64,000 nucleotides of DNA from Bacteroidota bacterium. Lineage in GTDB: Bacteria > Bacteroidota > Bacteroidia > AKYH767-A > 2013-40CM-41-45. This document shows positions 46,086-55,676 of the stretch, one piece after another (the stretch's first letter is position 1; the number at the start of each line of letters is the position of its first letter). The notes below the pieces were generated by a model. That model saw only the letters and a program-made list of their open reading frames with translations, had not been told where the DNA came from and did no database searches. The stretch lies in contig JADKIH010000026.1 in assembly GCA_016721305.1 (NCBI GenBank), positions 32,187-96,186 of the forward strand. Direction: 5' to 3'. The position numbers were made by a program, and so were the translations under genes.

Positions 46086-46436
46086 TCACCACATACCTAG
46101 TTCGAGCTTCGCCTCCTCGCTCATCATGTCTTTCTCCCATGGGGGATTGAAAGTGATTTCTACTTTGGCGTTGTTGACGTCGGGCATTAGTTTTAATTTG
46201 TTTTCGACTTCGACGGGGAGGGTTTCGGCGACGGGACAGGCGGGACTGGTGAGCGTCATTTTTACGTAGACGTCGTTGCCGGGCTCTTCACGAATTTCGT
46301 AGATGAGTCCGAGCTCCCAGATGTCGACGGGAATTTCCGGGTCGTAGCAGGTCTTGAGTGTTTCTATCACTCGATCGCGAAATGGTTTTACCGGATGTTG
46401 TTCCGCGTTTGTCGTTGGTGTTGTTGCTTCTGTCAT
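46086..46436 (-). CDS. sufT: SUF system DUF59/MIP18 family Fe-S assembly protein
   Basis: A 116-residue protein with the DUF59 (MIP18) motifs CYDPEIPVDIWELGLIY and LTSPACPVAETLP, the Cys of which is the conserved one of the family. It takes part in loading clusters onto target proteins. The longer N-terminus (MTEATTPTTNAEQHPV) is typical for Bacteroidota. It follows sufE by nine bases in the operon. The symbol sufT is used by analogy. Confidence 0.9.
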   Translation of the reverse strand: MTEATTPTTNAEQHPVKPFRDRVIETLKTCYDPEIPVDIWELGLIYEIREEPGNDVYVKMTLTSPACPVAETLPVEVENKLKLMPDVNNAKVEITFNPPWEKDMMSEEAKLELGMW

Positions 46437-46445
46437 TCTCTATAC

Positions 46446-46865
46446 CTATTGCTTCGAATTCATTCCTACTGCATAGAGCTTCATTTGTTTTATCATCGAC
46501 GATAATCCATTCGCTCTTGTCACCGCAATATGCTGTCGTAAACCGATCGTGTCGATAAACGCAAGCGGTGCGTTCACCACTTCTGCCGCCGGTTGTCCGG
46601 AAAGTACTTTGATGAGCAATGCAATTTCTCCTTTTACAAAAGTTGAATCGCTGTCGGCTTCAAAATATACTAATCCGTCTTTCGCATATGCATGGAGCCA
46701 GACACTGCTCTGACATCCTTTGATTTTATTTTCGTCTAACTTGTACTTATCATCCAGCGGTGGCAACTTCTGCCCGATCTCGATGATGTATTGGTACTTC
46801 TCTTCCCACTCGTCGAAGAGTTCGAAATCTTCTATAATTTCCTTTTCTAAGTCAAGAACCGACAT
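46446..46865 (-). CDS. sufE: SufE family sulfur acceptor
   Basis: This 139-residue protein holds the conserved acceptor Cys in KIKGCQSSVWL and the fold's second motif (GQPAAEVVNAPLAFIDTIGL). SufE takes persulfide sulfur from SufS and passes it to SufB. It lies six bases downstream of sufS. Confidence 0.95.
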   Translation of the reverse strand: MSVLDLEKEIIEDFELFDEWEEKYQYIIEIGQKLPPLDDKYKLDENKIKGCQSSVWLHAYAKDGLVYFEADSDSTFVKGEIALLIKVLSGQPAAEVVNAPLAFIDTIGLRQHIAVTRANGLSSMIKQMKLYAVGMNSKQ

Positions 46866-46871
46866 AGTAAC

Positions 46872-48125
46872 TTATTTTAATAATTTAATAGCCTTCTTCA
46901 CACCTTCAATGAGTGCATGAACTTCTTCAATCGTATTGTAAAACATAAACGATGCGCGAATCGTTCCGGGAATACAGAATTGCTGCATTACGGGTGCTGT
47001 GCAATGTTGTCCGGTGCGAACTGCAATTCCCATTGTGTCGAGATACATTCCCGCATCCATGGCGTTAACGTTATCGATAACGAAGGATACGACGCTGGCT
47101 TTATTTGATGCTGTACCGATTAATCGTACTCCCGGAATTTCTGCAAGCAAACGAGAACATTCCGTCATCAAGTAATGTTCGTATTCGAATGCTGCATTGC
47201 GGTCGATCGATTTGTAATAATCGACAGCCGTACCTAGTGCAATCACGTCGGCAATATTCGGTGTGCCGGCTTCGAACTTGAACGGAATTTCGTTGTATGT
47301 CGTTTTCTCGAAGCTGACCGAACTGATCATCTCGCCTCCGCCCTGATATGGCGGCATGTCTTCGAGTTGTTTTTCTTTTCCGTATAAAATTCCTACGCCG
47401 GTCGGACCTAACATCTTGTGGCCGGAGAAAGCGAGGAAATCGCAATCGAGATCTTGTACGTCGATTACAGTGTGAACGATGCCTTGTGCAGCATCAACGA
47501 GAACAGGAATATTTTTAGCATGAGCCAGACGAATCATTTCTTTCACCGGATTAACGGTACCAAGCGAATTCGATGTATGAACGATGCTTACAATTTTTGT
47601 CTTCGAAGAAAGTAACGATGCATATTCGTCGAGGCTGATTTCGCCTCTGTCATTCATCGGAATTACTTTCAAAACAGCTTTGCGCTCTTCGCAAATCATT
47701 TGCCATGGAACGATATTGCTGTGATGTTCCATTGCCGAGATCAATACTTCATCGCCTGCATTCAGGTTTTTTCTTCCGAATGAAGAAGCAACGAGATTGA
47801 TTGCTTCCGTTGTACCGCGAACAAAAACGATTTCACGTTCAGAAGCGGCATTGATGAATTCCTGCACTTTCACGCGCACATCATCAAATTCCTGAGAAGC
47901 TTTTTGGCTGAGATAATGCACACCGCGATGAATGTTGGCATTCAGCGATGAGTAGTAATCAACGAGCTTCTGAATAACCACTTGCGGTTTCTGACTGCTC
48001 GCTGCATTATCTAAATAGACTAACGGCTTGCCATGTGCCTTCGTTGACAAGATGGGGAAATTTCGGCGAATTTCTTCCACGTTGAATTCGGCAATGCCCT
48101 TTTCCGTCAGAGTCGTTTTTTCCAT
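46872..48125 (-). CDS. sufS: Cysteine desulfurase SufS
   Basis: A 417-residue PLP enzyme that frees sulfur from cysteine. The PLP lysine is in FLAFSGHKMLGPTG, the catalytic Cys in RTGQHCTAPVMQ, and the N-terminus (NFPILSTKAHGKPLVYLDNA) is that of group II desulfurases. The start overlaps the sufD stop (TAATG), so translation is coupled. Confidence 0.96.
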   Translation of the reverse strand: MEKTTLTEKGIAEFNVEEIRRNFPILSTKAHGKPLVYLDNAASSQKPQVVIQKLVDYYSSLNANIHRGVHYLSQKASQEFDDVRVKVQEFINAASEREIVFVRGTTEAINLVASSFGRKNLNAGDEVLISAMEHHSNIVPWQMICEERKAVLKVIPMNDRGEISLDEYASLLSSKTKIVSIVHTSNSLGTVNPVKEMIRLAHAKNIPVLVDAAQGIVHTVIDVQDLDCDFLAFSGHKMLGPTGVGILYGKEKQLEDMPPYQGGGEMISSVSFEKTTYNEIPFKFEAGTPNIADVIALGTAVDYYKSIDRNAAFEYEHYLMTECSRLLAEIPGVRLIGTASNKASVVSFVIDNVNAMDAGMYLDTMGIAVRTGQHCTAPVMQQFCIPGTIRASFMFYNTIEEVHALIEGVKKAIKLLK

Positions 48126-49433
48126 TATGATTGTCCCTTCAACAGTTTAGCGTCGATGAGCTCTATTAATTTTGAACGAACTGATTCGTTCGAGATTCTA
48201 TTCAATACATCTTCTGCAAATGCAACCGTAAGGAATGCACGAGCAGTGTCGGCACCGATTCCACGAGAACGCAAATAAAACAACGCTTCCGCATCGAGTT
48301 GTCCGGTTGTTGCTCCATGACTGCATTTCACATCATCGGCAAAGATTTCCAATTGTGGCTTTGTATTCATTGAAGCGCCGTCCGACATCAGTAAATTTTT
48401 GTTCGACTGATACGCATTTGTCTTCTGCGCATCCTGGCGAACAAAGATTTTTCCGTTGAACACACCTTTTGAATTTCCATCGAGAACGCCTTTGTATAAT
48501 TCGTTGCTCAGGCAATTTGGTTTAGCGTGATCAACAAGCGTGTGATTGTCGATAAGCGTATCGCCATCGCCAACATAAAGCCCGTTCAAATTCGAAGTGA
48601 TATTCTCTCCGTTCAAAACGATGTGCAAATTGTTACGAACGAGCTTTCCGCCGTAAGTAATCGTATGAATGTCGAAGTAAGATGCAGTGTCCTGCACAAC
48701 TTCGGTATGGCTGATATGTGTAGTGGCAGTATTCTCAGATTGAATTTTTGTCCATTCAACCTTTGCATTGTAACCGACAACGATTTCCGTAACCGAATCG
48801 ATGAAAACCGCATCTTTCAAATTACGTGAATGAAAACTTTCGATCACATTCACTTTTGCAAATTTATCGGCTACTAAAAGATTACGAGGGAACGTCATCA
48901 TCTTATTCTCTCCACCATTCAAGTAGAGAAGATGAATGGGGAGTATTACATTCAACATTTGGTCCGACATGAATGAACGCACCATCGAGCAAATGAGCAG
49001 TATTCAAAGCAATCATCGCCTCACCGGAAACATTGGCATGTTTAGCCAAATGTTCGTGAACAGCAGGATGATCGAAATGATTGGCGATATTTCCGATTAA
49101 AACGCCTTGTGGCAAATTCGTTGAAGAAAGTGCTTTGTTCAATTTGCCGTTTTCAAAAACAAAAAGCAAAGCATCCGGGCCGCAAAGCATATGTCGAACG
49201 ACTTCGTCCTTTGTGAGAGTATGCTTTCCGGAAAACGGAGCAAATGTAGAATTCGTCAGTTCGGCGAGTGAAGTGTATTTCCATTCCTCATTGCGAGTTG
49301 TAGGAACACCCATCTCTTCGAAACGAGCAAGCGCACCGCTGCGAATCGACTTTATTGCGTCGCTTCCGGTGTTTTTATATGTAGCAGTATTCGCTGTTAA
49401 ATACTCAGGAACACTTTGTATTAATGTTGACAT
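48125..49433 (-). CDS. sufD: SufD, Fe-S scaffold subunit (frameshifted)
   Basis: Partner of SufB in the SufBC2D scaffold. The first ~165 residues (TTRNEEWKYTSLAEL, the usual SufD opening) are in one frame; the rest (HLLYLNGGENKMM, then SHGATTGQLDAEALFYLRSRGI, the SufD core) is in the next frame. Removing one C from the CCCC at about 48940 joins them to ~436 residues of normal length (…CNTPIHLLYLN). A sequencing error is the likely reason. It sits nine bases after sufC. Confidence 0.93.
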
Positions 49434-49441
49434 GATTTCAA

Positions 49442-50203
49442 TTACGCTTTTACTCCGTCTACTTCATCTTTGATCCAATCGTATCCCTTTTCCTCTAACT
49501 CGAGAGCAAGTTCCTTCGTACCCGACTTCACAATCTTACCCTTATAAAGCACGTGTACAAAATCCGGAACAATATAATCGAGCAAACGTTGGTAGTGAGT
49601 AATGACGATAAACGAACGTTCTTTTGAACGAAGCGCATTCACGCCATTGGCAACAATTCGAAGCGCATCGATATCGAGACCTGAATCTGTTTCGTCAAGA
49701 ACAGCGAGTGTTGGTTCGAGCATGGCCATTTGAAAAACTTCGTTACGCTTTTTCTCACCACCGCTGAAACCTTCGTTAACGGAACGCTGCGTCATTGCTT
49801 TGTCCATTTCGACGAGCTTCATTTTCTCTTTCATGATGACGAGAAAATCTTTTGAGTCGAGAGGTGCGAGTCCTTTTGACTTGCGCACTTCGTTAACGGC
49901 TGTTTTTAGGAAGTTGGCGTTTGTAACGCCTTGAATTTCTACAGGATATTGGAATGCTAAGAACAAGCCTTTTCTTGCACGATCTTCAGGAGACATTGCA
50001 AGCATATCTTCTCCATTGAATAAAACTTCGCCACCTGTTACTTCGTACTCTTCTCTTCCTGCCAAAACAGATGCTAAGGTACTTTTACCGGAACCGTTAG
50101 GTCCCATGATTGCATGAACTTCTCCGGGCTTAACGTTTAGATTAATTCCTTGAAGAATTTCTTTCTCTTCTACTCTACTTTTTAAATTCTTTATAGTTAA
50201 CAT
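49442..50203 (-). CDS. sufC: SufC ATPase of the SUF system
   Basis: A 253-residue ABC-type ATPase driving cluster assembly. Walker A GPNGSGKSTLASVL, ABC signature FSGGEKKRNEVF, Walker B LAVLDETDSGLD and the switch His in VITHYQRLL are present. The start was taken at MLTIKNLKSRV (50203). Sequence upstream belongs to repeat. Confidence 0.97.
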   Translation of the reverse strand: MLTIKNLKSRVEEKEILQGINLNVKPGEVHAIMGPNGSGKSTLASVLAGREEYEVTGGEVLFNGEDMLAMSPEDRARKGLFLAFQYPVEIQGVTNANFLKTAVNEVRKSKGLAPLDSKDFLVIMKEKMKLVEMDKAMTQRSVNEGFSGGEKKRNEVFQMAMLEPTLAVLDETDSGLDIDALRIVANGVNALRSKERSFIVITHYQRLLDYIVPDFVHVLYKGKIVKSGTKELALELEEKGYDWIKDEVDGVKA

Positions 50204-50210
50204 ATTTATT

Positions 50211-50370
50211 AGTTCAATGTTCAAGTTCAGCGCGGATTCAATGTTCAATGTTTTGGGGTGATTTAAAATATTTTTTTTACCACTACCAGTCCTACACTAA
50301 GGCACGGTTTAAGTTCAGCGGTAGTTTGTAAAATGCGAAACTTTGAACTTTGAACATTGAACCTTGAACG
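50211..50370. repeat. TTCAATGTTCAA words (family C) between sufB and sufC
   Basis: Words of the 'gttcaatgttcaagttcagc' type at 50211-50252, and 'tttgaactttgaacattgaacc' at 50339-50370, flank an AT-rich stretch that also holds 'accactaccagtcctacactaaggcac' (family H-like). This 169-base gap sits inside an otherwise compact operon. Confidence 0.85.
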
Positions 50371-50372
50371 AA

Positions 50373-51764
50373 TTATCCGACAGAACCTTCGAGGGAGATT
50401 GCGAGTAGCTTTTGGGCTTCGACCGCAAATTCCATCGGCAACTGATTAAACACTTCTTTACAATACCCATTTACAATTAATCCTACGGCATCTTCGGTGG
50501 AGATACCACGTTGATTGCAATAGAATATTTGATCTTCGCCGACTTTTGAAGTTGTGGCTTCGTGTTCGACGGTGGCGGTGCGATTGTTTACTTCGAGGTA
50601 TGGGAAAGTATCGCGCCACATTTATCGCCTAGCAAGAATGAATCGCACTGAGAGAAATTTCGTGCGTTTGTTGCTTTGGGGAGAAATGCGAACAAGTCCG
50701 CGATATGAGTTATTACTGTGACCTCCGGAAATACCTTTAGAGATAATCGTGCTCTTTGTATTTTTTCCGAGGTGAATCATTTTTGTTCCTGTGTCGGCTT
50801 GCTGGTAATTGTTTGTTACGGCAACGCTGTAAAATTCTCCGACAGAATTATCGCCTTTCAAAATCACGCTCGGATATTTCCAAGTGATAGAAGAACCCGT
50901 TTCCACTTGCGTCCAGGAGATCTTTGCATTATTACCTGCGCAGATACCGCGCTTCGTAACGAAATTGTAAATACCGCCTTTACCATTTTTGTCGCCGGGA
51001 TACCAGTTTTGCACCGTACTGTATTTTACCTGCGCATCGGTGTGAGCGTAAATTTCTACAACAGCTGCGTGCAATTGATTTTCGTCGCGCATCGGAGCGG
51101 TACAACCTTCGAGATAAGAAACGAAAGAACCTTCATCGGCAACGATGAGCGTGCGTTCGAATTGTCCGGTACCTGCAGAGTTGATACGGAAGTACGTCGA
51201 CAATTCCATCGGGCAACGAACGCCTTTTGGAATGTAGCAGAACGAACCATCGCTGAACACAGCAGAGTTAAGAGCGGCGTAAAAATTATCGGTATGCGGC
51301 ACAACAGAGCCGAGATACTTTTTAATTAATTCAGGATGCTCCTGAACAGCTTCGCTGAATGACGAAAAGATAATTCCGAGTTCGGCTAATGATTCACGGA
51401 AAGTTGTTTTAACAGAAACGCTATCGATAACGGCATCGACGGCAACACCTGCTAAACGTTTTTGTTCTTCGAGAGAAATTCCCAATTTGTCAAACGTTGC
51501 CTTGATTTCCGGATCCAGTTCATCGAGACTATTCAGAACGATTTGTTTTTTCGGAGCAGAGTAATAGATGATATCCTGAAAATCGATGACCGGATAATGA
51601 ACATTCGGCCATTTCGGTTCCGTCATAGTTTGCCAGTGACGAAATGCACGCAAGCGCCATTCGAGCAACCATTCAGGTTCATTCTTTTTTGCAGAAATAA
51701 AACGAAAACCCCATTTGTATTCGGAGTTGGCGACGTCGTTGATTAGCTTTGAATCTTCTGTCAT
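50373..51764 (-). CDS. sufB: SufB, Fe-S scaffold subunit (two frameshifts)
   Basis: The first ~370 residues end at SYRGLVRISP, and the C-terminal 83 (DTFPYLEVNNRTATVEHEATTSKVG) lie in another frame. Between them a third frame reads KATNARNFSQCDS and LGDKCGA, exactly the expected SufB sequence, so two small indels (an extra C at about 50685 and a missing base at about 50625) explain everything. Corrected, the protein has ~463 residues, normal for SufB, with the conserved Cys and the EHEATTSK motif. Its DNA is preceded by sufA and a strong promoter. Confidence 0.93.
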
Positions 51765-51765
51765 T

Positions 51766-51908
51766 TGGTTGATTAGCTGATTAGCTAATTAGCTGATTAG
51801 CTAATAAATTTTAGTTAATTAAATTAATTTACTTAATTTATTCGTCTCTGTTTACCAATCTGCATCGCCTTCATCAGCTAATTAGCTAATTAGCAAATCA
51901 ACTAATTG
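51766..51908. repeat. TTAGCTGATTAGCTAA words (family B) between sufA and sufB
   Basis: Two blocks at 51766-51804 and 51873-51906 of the nine-base word, with an AT-rich 'aattaaattaatttacttaattt' stretch between. They break the sufA-sufB junction, which in other genomes is usually tight. Confidence 0.85.
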
Positions 51909-51981
51909 AAATGCCTTCGCACTTACAGCAGGAAAGGCTTATTAAGATTGATTCTAAACAGAAAAACAGGGCAAAAAAAAA

Positions 51982-52308
51982 TCACACAGAGAAGCTCTCT
52001 CCGCAACCGCAAGTACGAGACGCATTTGGGTTGTTGAAGGAGAAACCTTTACCATTGAGACCATCGGTGAAATCGAGTTCGGTGCCGATGAGGTAGAGGA
52101 AACTTTTCTTGTCGCAAACTATTTTGATGCCTTTGTCTTCGAAGACTTTGTCGTCGGGAAGTTGTTGTGAATCGAACTCCAGTTTATAAGTGAGTCCGGA
52201 ACAACCGCCGCCTTCCACTCCGACGCGGATGAATGCTTCGGCGGGACGACTTTCTTTGCTCATTAATTCGATCGCTTTTGTTTTAGCGCGTTCGGTTACT
52301 GTTATCAT
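51982..52308 (-). CDS. sufA: A-type Fe-S carrier SufA/IscA
   Basis: A 108-residue HesB/IscA-like protein with its three cluster-binding Cys in GGCSGLTY and the C-terminal RTCGCGESFSV. It carries a cluster from the SufBCD scaffold to targets. The start was taken at MITVTERAK (52308), nine residues inside a longer frame, because it lies downstream of the operon's promoter and has an AGGAAG ribosome-binding site about eight bases ahead. First gene of the SUF operon. Confidence 0.95.
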   Translation of the reverse strand: MITVTERAKTKAIELMSKESRPAEAFIRVGVEGGGCSGLTYKLEFDSQQLPDDKVFEDKGIKIVCDKKSFLYLIGTELDFTDGLNGKGFSFNNPNASRTCGCGESFSV

Positions 52309-52332
52309 TTGTTTCTTCCTAATAATCAGCCA

Positions 52333-52364
52333 CAAAGATAGACTAAAGAGCTAGTCTTTCCAAA
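52333..52364 (-). promoter_or_regulatory. SUF operon promoter with an operator-like inverted repeat
   Basis: On the minus strand TTTGG (TTG at 52363-52361) is separated by exactly 20 bases from TATCTTTG (52340-52333). This is a full Bacteroidota -33/-7 promoter. The 20-base spacer holds AGACTA-N6-TAGTCT (52340-52357), a 6-base inverted repeat, so a repressor could sit between the two boxes. Transcription would begin near 52327, about 19 bases before sufA. Confidence 0.7.
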
Positions 52365-52477
52365 GTGAGTGCAGTGATTTTAGAAGGAAAAACAAGGGGA
52401 AATGGGGAAAGTTTTGATTTACAGTAGATTCTTTGTCGAGTGCGGTGGTGTGCTTTCCTGCGGATTAAGCAGATTGA

Positions 52478-52790
52478 GCAGAATGGGGCTTCTTGTTTCC
52501 CGCAGATCTCGCAGATTGAGCAGATTACGCAGATTAAGCAGATTGAGCAGAATGGGGCTTCTTGTTTCCCGCAGATCTCGCAGATTGAGCAGATTGAGCA
52601 GAATGGGGCTTCTTGTTTCCCGCAGATCTCGCAGATTGAGCAGATTACGCAGATTATGCAGATTGAGCAGAATGGGGCTTCTTGTTTCCCGCAGATCTCG
52701 CAGATTGAGCAGATTACGCAGATTATGCAGATCGGGCAGAATGGGCGGTTTGACATTGCCTATTTTTCGCAGAAAGCGCTGAAATTCGAA
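52478..52790. repeat. Tandem GCAGATT/TTTCCCGCAGATCTCGCAG array (family E)
   Basis: The 28-base piece starting GCAGAATGGGGCTTCTTGTT begins at 52478, 52547, 52598 and 52667, with a degenerate last copy near 52737, so units measure 69, 51, 69 and about 70 bases. Inside each unit smaller 'cagatta-gcagattga' words of nine bases repeat. Unit length changes in steps of nine or eighteen bases, as expected from slippage. Confidence 0.92.
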
Positions 52791-52968
52791 GAAAATCGAA
52801 GAAGGTGTTGAAAGATTTGATGCTTCTAACGATAAATAAGAATAATGTAGGAATTCTATTTGGAAAATTTGAGGGCGCCTCAAAACATCAATAGCTGTTC
52901 AAATTCATCCTTAAAAATGTGGCAGCCCGTCTTTTGGCTTTTGACTTTTAGCTTTTGATTTTAATTCA

Positions 52969-53034
52969 GAAGCCGGGCCCTCCGGACAGGAAGTGACCGC
53001 TGCCCGGGTCCGGAGGTTTGGTGCCGGCTTTTTC
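52969..53034. other. GC-rich nested hairpin, possible structured RNA or terminator
   Basis: Outer arms AAGCCGG (52970-52976) and CCGGCTT (53023-53029) enclose inner arms CCTCCGGAC (52979-52987) and GTCCGGAGG (53008-53016). On the plus strand it is followed by TTTTTC. Both stems are exact. It lies in a region with no plus-strand gene, so it may be a terminator for an unannotated small RNA or, on the minus strand, a 3' hairpin of the PQQ-like gene. Confidence 0.6.
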
Positions 53035-53230
53035 AATTGGCTGATTTGAAATTAGCAAATTCGAATGAGTGAAAATGTGCAAATGTGGGTGAGGTAGAGA
53101 ACAAAAAAATTTAAGTGGGTTGTAGACGAAGTTTCGAATTGATTTGGGTCAGAATTAACACTCCGCCGTATCCACCTCTCCCCATTTTCACATTTGCTAA
53201 TTTGCGAATATGCTAATTTGCTAATTGGTG

Positions 53231-54946
53231 TTACCGGCCAACGCGATGCTTCTCCACATTCTTCCCGCGGAAAGCGAAAACGAATTCGCCGTCGGTGGTG
53301 ATGTCGAGGCCTTCGCCGAATTCGCCGCCACCGCCTTTGCCTTTGGATTTGAGAGTGCCGATGATTTCTCCGGTTTTGAGATCGACGGCTGCGATCGTAT
53401 TGCTGCTATTGGTTTCTTTTCGGAGGAAGAAATTCTTTCCTACCTGATGGAAGCTTGTAACTCCGCGGAATTTATCGGTGTTGTACACTTTACTTCCGTC
53501 TTTCTTGCTGTATGCAGCCATACCATTATCACATACGAGAGCAACATTGTCGCCATTATCAAATGCCCACATTGTTTTTCCAACTTTTCCTTTTGCATGA
53601 TCTACGTTTATTTTCATTTCACCTGATTGAACATCGAAGCCATAAAACTCATCGCCGCTTCCTGCGAAAACGATTCCGTCGCCGAAGACGAGATTAGAAA
53701 TACGCTTGTCGAATTTTTCTGAACGCCATGCAATTTTTCCGTTCGCCGGATCGAGTGCCATGATGCCGTAGCTTCCGAGGAAGATCCACTCATTATTATA
53801 GTATGTTACATTTACACTTCCCGACTGACCTGATTCAGTTTGTTCTCAACTGTTTGCTGGTTAACCAAGCCTCCAATTTGACAAATCAACTTTCCATTGC
53901 TTAGATGAATGTGAGGAAGCGCATCAGCCTTTTGTAATTTTTTCGGATTCCCAAATTTTATTTCCTGTTTCGACATCATACTTCGCAATAAATTTGTTCT
54001 TGATTTTATTGCTGCCGAGAACCAGATATACTTCTTTGTCTGTAAAAAGTGGATCAGCAATGGCGTGATAAATTCCGCCCTTTACCACTCGCCCCCCATG
54101 AGGGCCACGATTGAAAAAGCCTGTCTTCGCTTGTTCATCTGTTTCATAAACAGCGCTCCAGATTGGCTGTCCGTTCTTATAATCGAAAACCTGCAAGCCA
54201 TCGAGTTGAAGAAACACTTTGTCCCCATTGACAAATATTTTTACAAGCGAGCGACGAGTAACAGCTTCTTTTTCCACAAAGCCCTTGAACGTAGTATTCC
54301 AGATAATCTCACCCGTCTTCGCGTTAATTCGCACCAAGTTGATTTTGAACCCGCTGAATAAAGCTGCGAGTCCGGTTGGTTTGTAATTCACCATGAGCAG
54401 TTCTTTTGCATCGGCGAAATACATATAACCACCAATCGATCCTTTGAACTTATCCGTTTCCCAGATTTTTTCACCGGTACGTGCATTGATAAGAACCGTT
54501 GAATTTTTCAGAGAAAAGAAAAACGCGTCCAGATCTTCGATGTATTCGATATTTTCTTCGGTGAGATCCTGATACTTGTCGGTTGTCCACATGGCAGTAC
54601 CTTTTTTAATATCGACAACGGTGATTTTATCCTTACCGATTTTTTTGTCGAATAAAAAAAGCAGATTAGCTCCCCAATACACATTCTGAATCTCAGCCGT
54701 TTTTACGCCCTCCTTATTGGTGAGCTCTTTGTACTTCGTTGACCAAAGCACTTTAGCAGATTCATCGAGCAGAGTACACTGATCTTCATCGGTTCCCATA
54801 ATCATTGAGCCGTCGCCATTGCTGACCGAAAGAACGGTAGCGCGATTATCGAATTTTCCTTCCCAAACAGTTGGAAGTTCTTCCTGAGCAAAAGTGCTTC
54901 CGGAAATTAATGCTCCAAGGAGCAATACGCAGATTTGTTTTTTCAT
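53231..54946 (-). CDS. Secreted PQQ-like beta-propeller protein (two frameshifts)
   Basis: Signal peptide (to TFAQ), then repeated PQQ-type blades: ARTGEKIWETDKF, NAKTGEIIWNTTF, DVETGNKIWESEK, NGKIAWRSEKF and DLKTGEIIGTL. The 5' two thirds and the last ~175 residues are in different frames, and a short piece between them (ADALPHIHLSNGK) in a third. One extra G at about 53935 and one missing base at about 53855 would restore ~571 residues. No catalytic residue is evident; such propellers act as binding or scaffold proteins. It follows the TonB-C-like gene by 14 bases and is likely cotranscribed. Confidence 0.8.
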
Positions 54947-54959
54947 TGTGGGTATGTTG

Positions 54960-55347
54960 CTATTGTATAGTAAATGTGTGAACGATTTTTATCCGATCGC
55001 CCTTCTTCATCCGGAATGAAAAGATGTGTTTCTTCAAAAGATCACTAAACGCATTAAAGAAGGCGATGCTATTGGTAGAGTTATCCTGATTAAAAACCGT
55101 TTCGATTTTACCATTACCCCGAAACGCCGAGTGCTACGGTAATCGATCCTTTGATTTCAGGAAAATGATGATCTTTAAATTTGAAATACGTGTCGCTTAA
55201 AATCCATTGATCGAGATCGCTGTGAACAGCAGTTTCAATTTCACTTGAATTGGTAAGGAGCGGATCTTTAGAAGCAAATCCGGATTGCGTTCCAAGGAAC
55301 AAAAGCAGGAAGAGCACCTGAATAGCGACAAATCGTAGGGTAAACAT
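54960..55347 (-). CDS. Small secreted TonB-C-like protein (frameshifted)
   Basis: A signal peptide (LFLLLFLGTQSGFAS) leads a small domain: KGSITVALGVSGNGKIETV and then KKGDRIKIVHTFTI. That is the pattern of a TonB C-terminal domain (beta strand, GNGKI turn, helix, final strand) but with no membrane anchor or proline linker. The frame breaks at GGGG, about 55133; removing one G gives ~128 residues. It could be a periplasmic partner of an outer-membrane receptor. Link to the PQQ-like gene is by the 14-base gap only. Confidence 0.6.
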
Positions 55348-55370
55348 GGCAGCGGGTATTAGGGTCGGTG

Positions 55371-55401
55371 CAAAAATGCGATGAGTTGGCCTCGGTTACA
55401 A
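55371..55401 (-). promoter_or_regulatory. Probable promoter of the TonB-C-like/PQQ-like pair
   Basis: Minus strand TTG at 55401-55399 is followed after 20 bases by CATTTTTG (55378-55371), one base off TAnnTTTG. The start codon at 55347 is 24 bases downstream. Confidence 0.5.
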
Positions 55402-55446
55402 TCCCGTGCAGGGTAAAGTATCTACCCACCAGTACGTACCCAACGT

Positions 55447-55630
55447 TAGCTGATTAGCTGATTAGCTAATTAGCTAATGGGGCCGCATCCGAGGATTCAG
55501 CAGTTGGGCATTTAGTGGGCGGCGGTAATCCGATTAGCTGATTAGCTGATGGAGCGGTATTTAAGAATTCAGCAGTTTCTCATCTTCCAAGCCGCCATTA
55601 GCTAATTAGCTAATCAGCTAATTAGCTAAT
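55447..55630. repeat. TTAGCTGATTAGCTAA word repeats (family B)
   Basis: Three blocks (55447-55480, 55531-55551, 55602-55632) of the nine-base word in the 329-base gap between the divergent TonB-C-like and GreA-like genes. A piece containing 'aggattcagcag' / 'agaattcagcag' is also repeated between blocks. No gene is seen. Confidence 0.88.
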
Positions 55631-55638
55631 TCCAAGGG

Positions 55639-55670
55639 TTGCGAAAATCAGCCACCAATGCGTATCTTCG
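55639..55670 (+). promoter_or_regulatory. Probable promoter of the GreA-like gene
   Basis: TTG at 55639-55641, 21 bases, then TATCTTCG at 55663-55670 (one base off TAnnTTTG). Only six bases separate the box from the ATG at 55677, so the message would begin at or next to the start codon. Confidence 0.5.
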
Positions 55671-55676
55671 CGGCCT

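Larger units (their letters stand above)
52309..53230. other. 922-base intergenic region between the SUF operon and the PQQ-like gene
   Basis: It holds the SUF promoter (52333-52364), the family E array (52478-52790), a GC-rich nested hairpin (52969-53034) and 'catttgctaatttgc' words (53190-53226). No gene is seen; open frames across 52343-52883 only translate the repeat. Confidence 0.75.

Noticed and set aside
52478..52790. CRISPR array
   Set aside because: Repeat and 'spacer' are the same nine-base word family, unit lengths vary by that word, and no cas gene is near.
52343..52883. Open frames with CFPQISQIEQ- or NLLNLRDLRET-type repeats
   Set aside because: They are translations of the tandem array; both strands stay open for the same reason.
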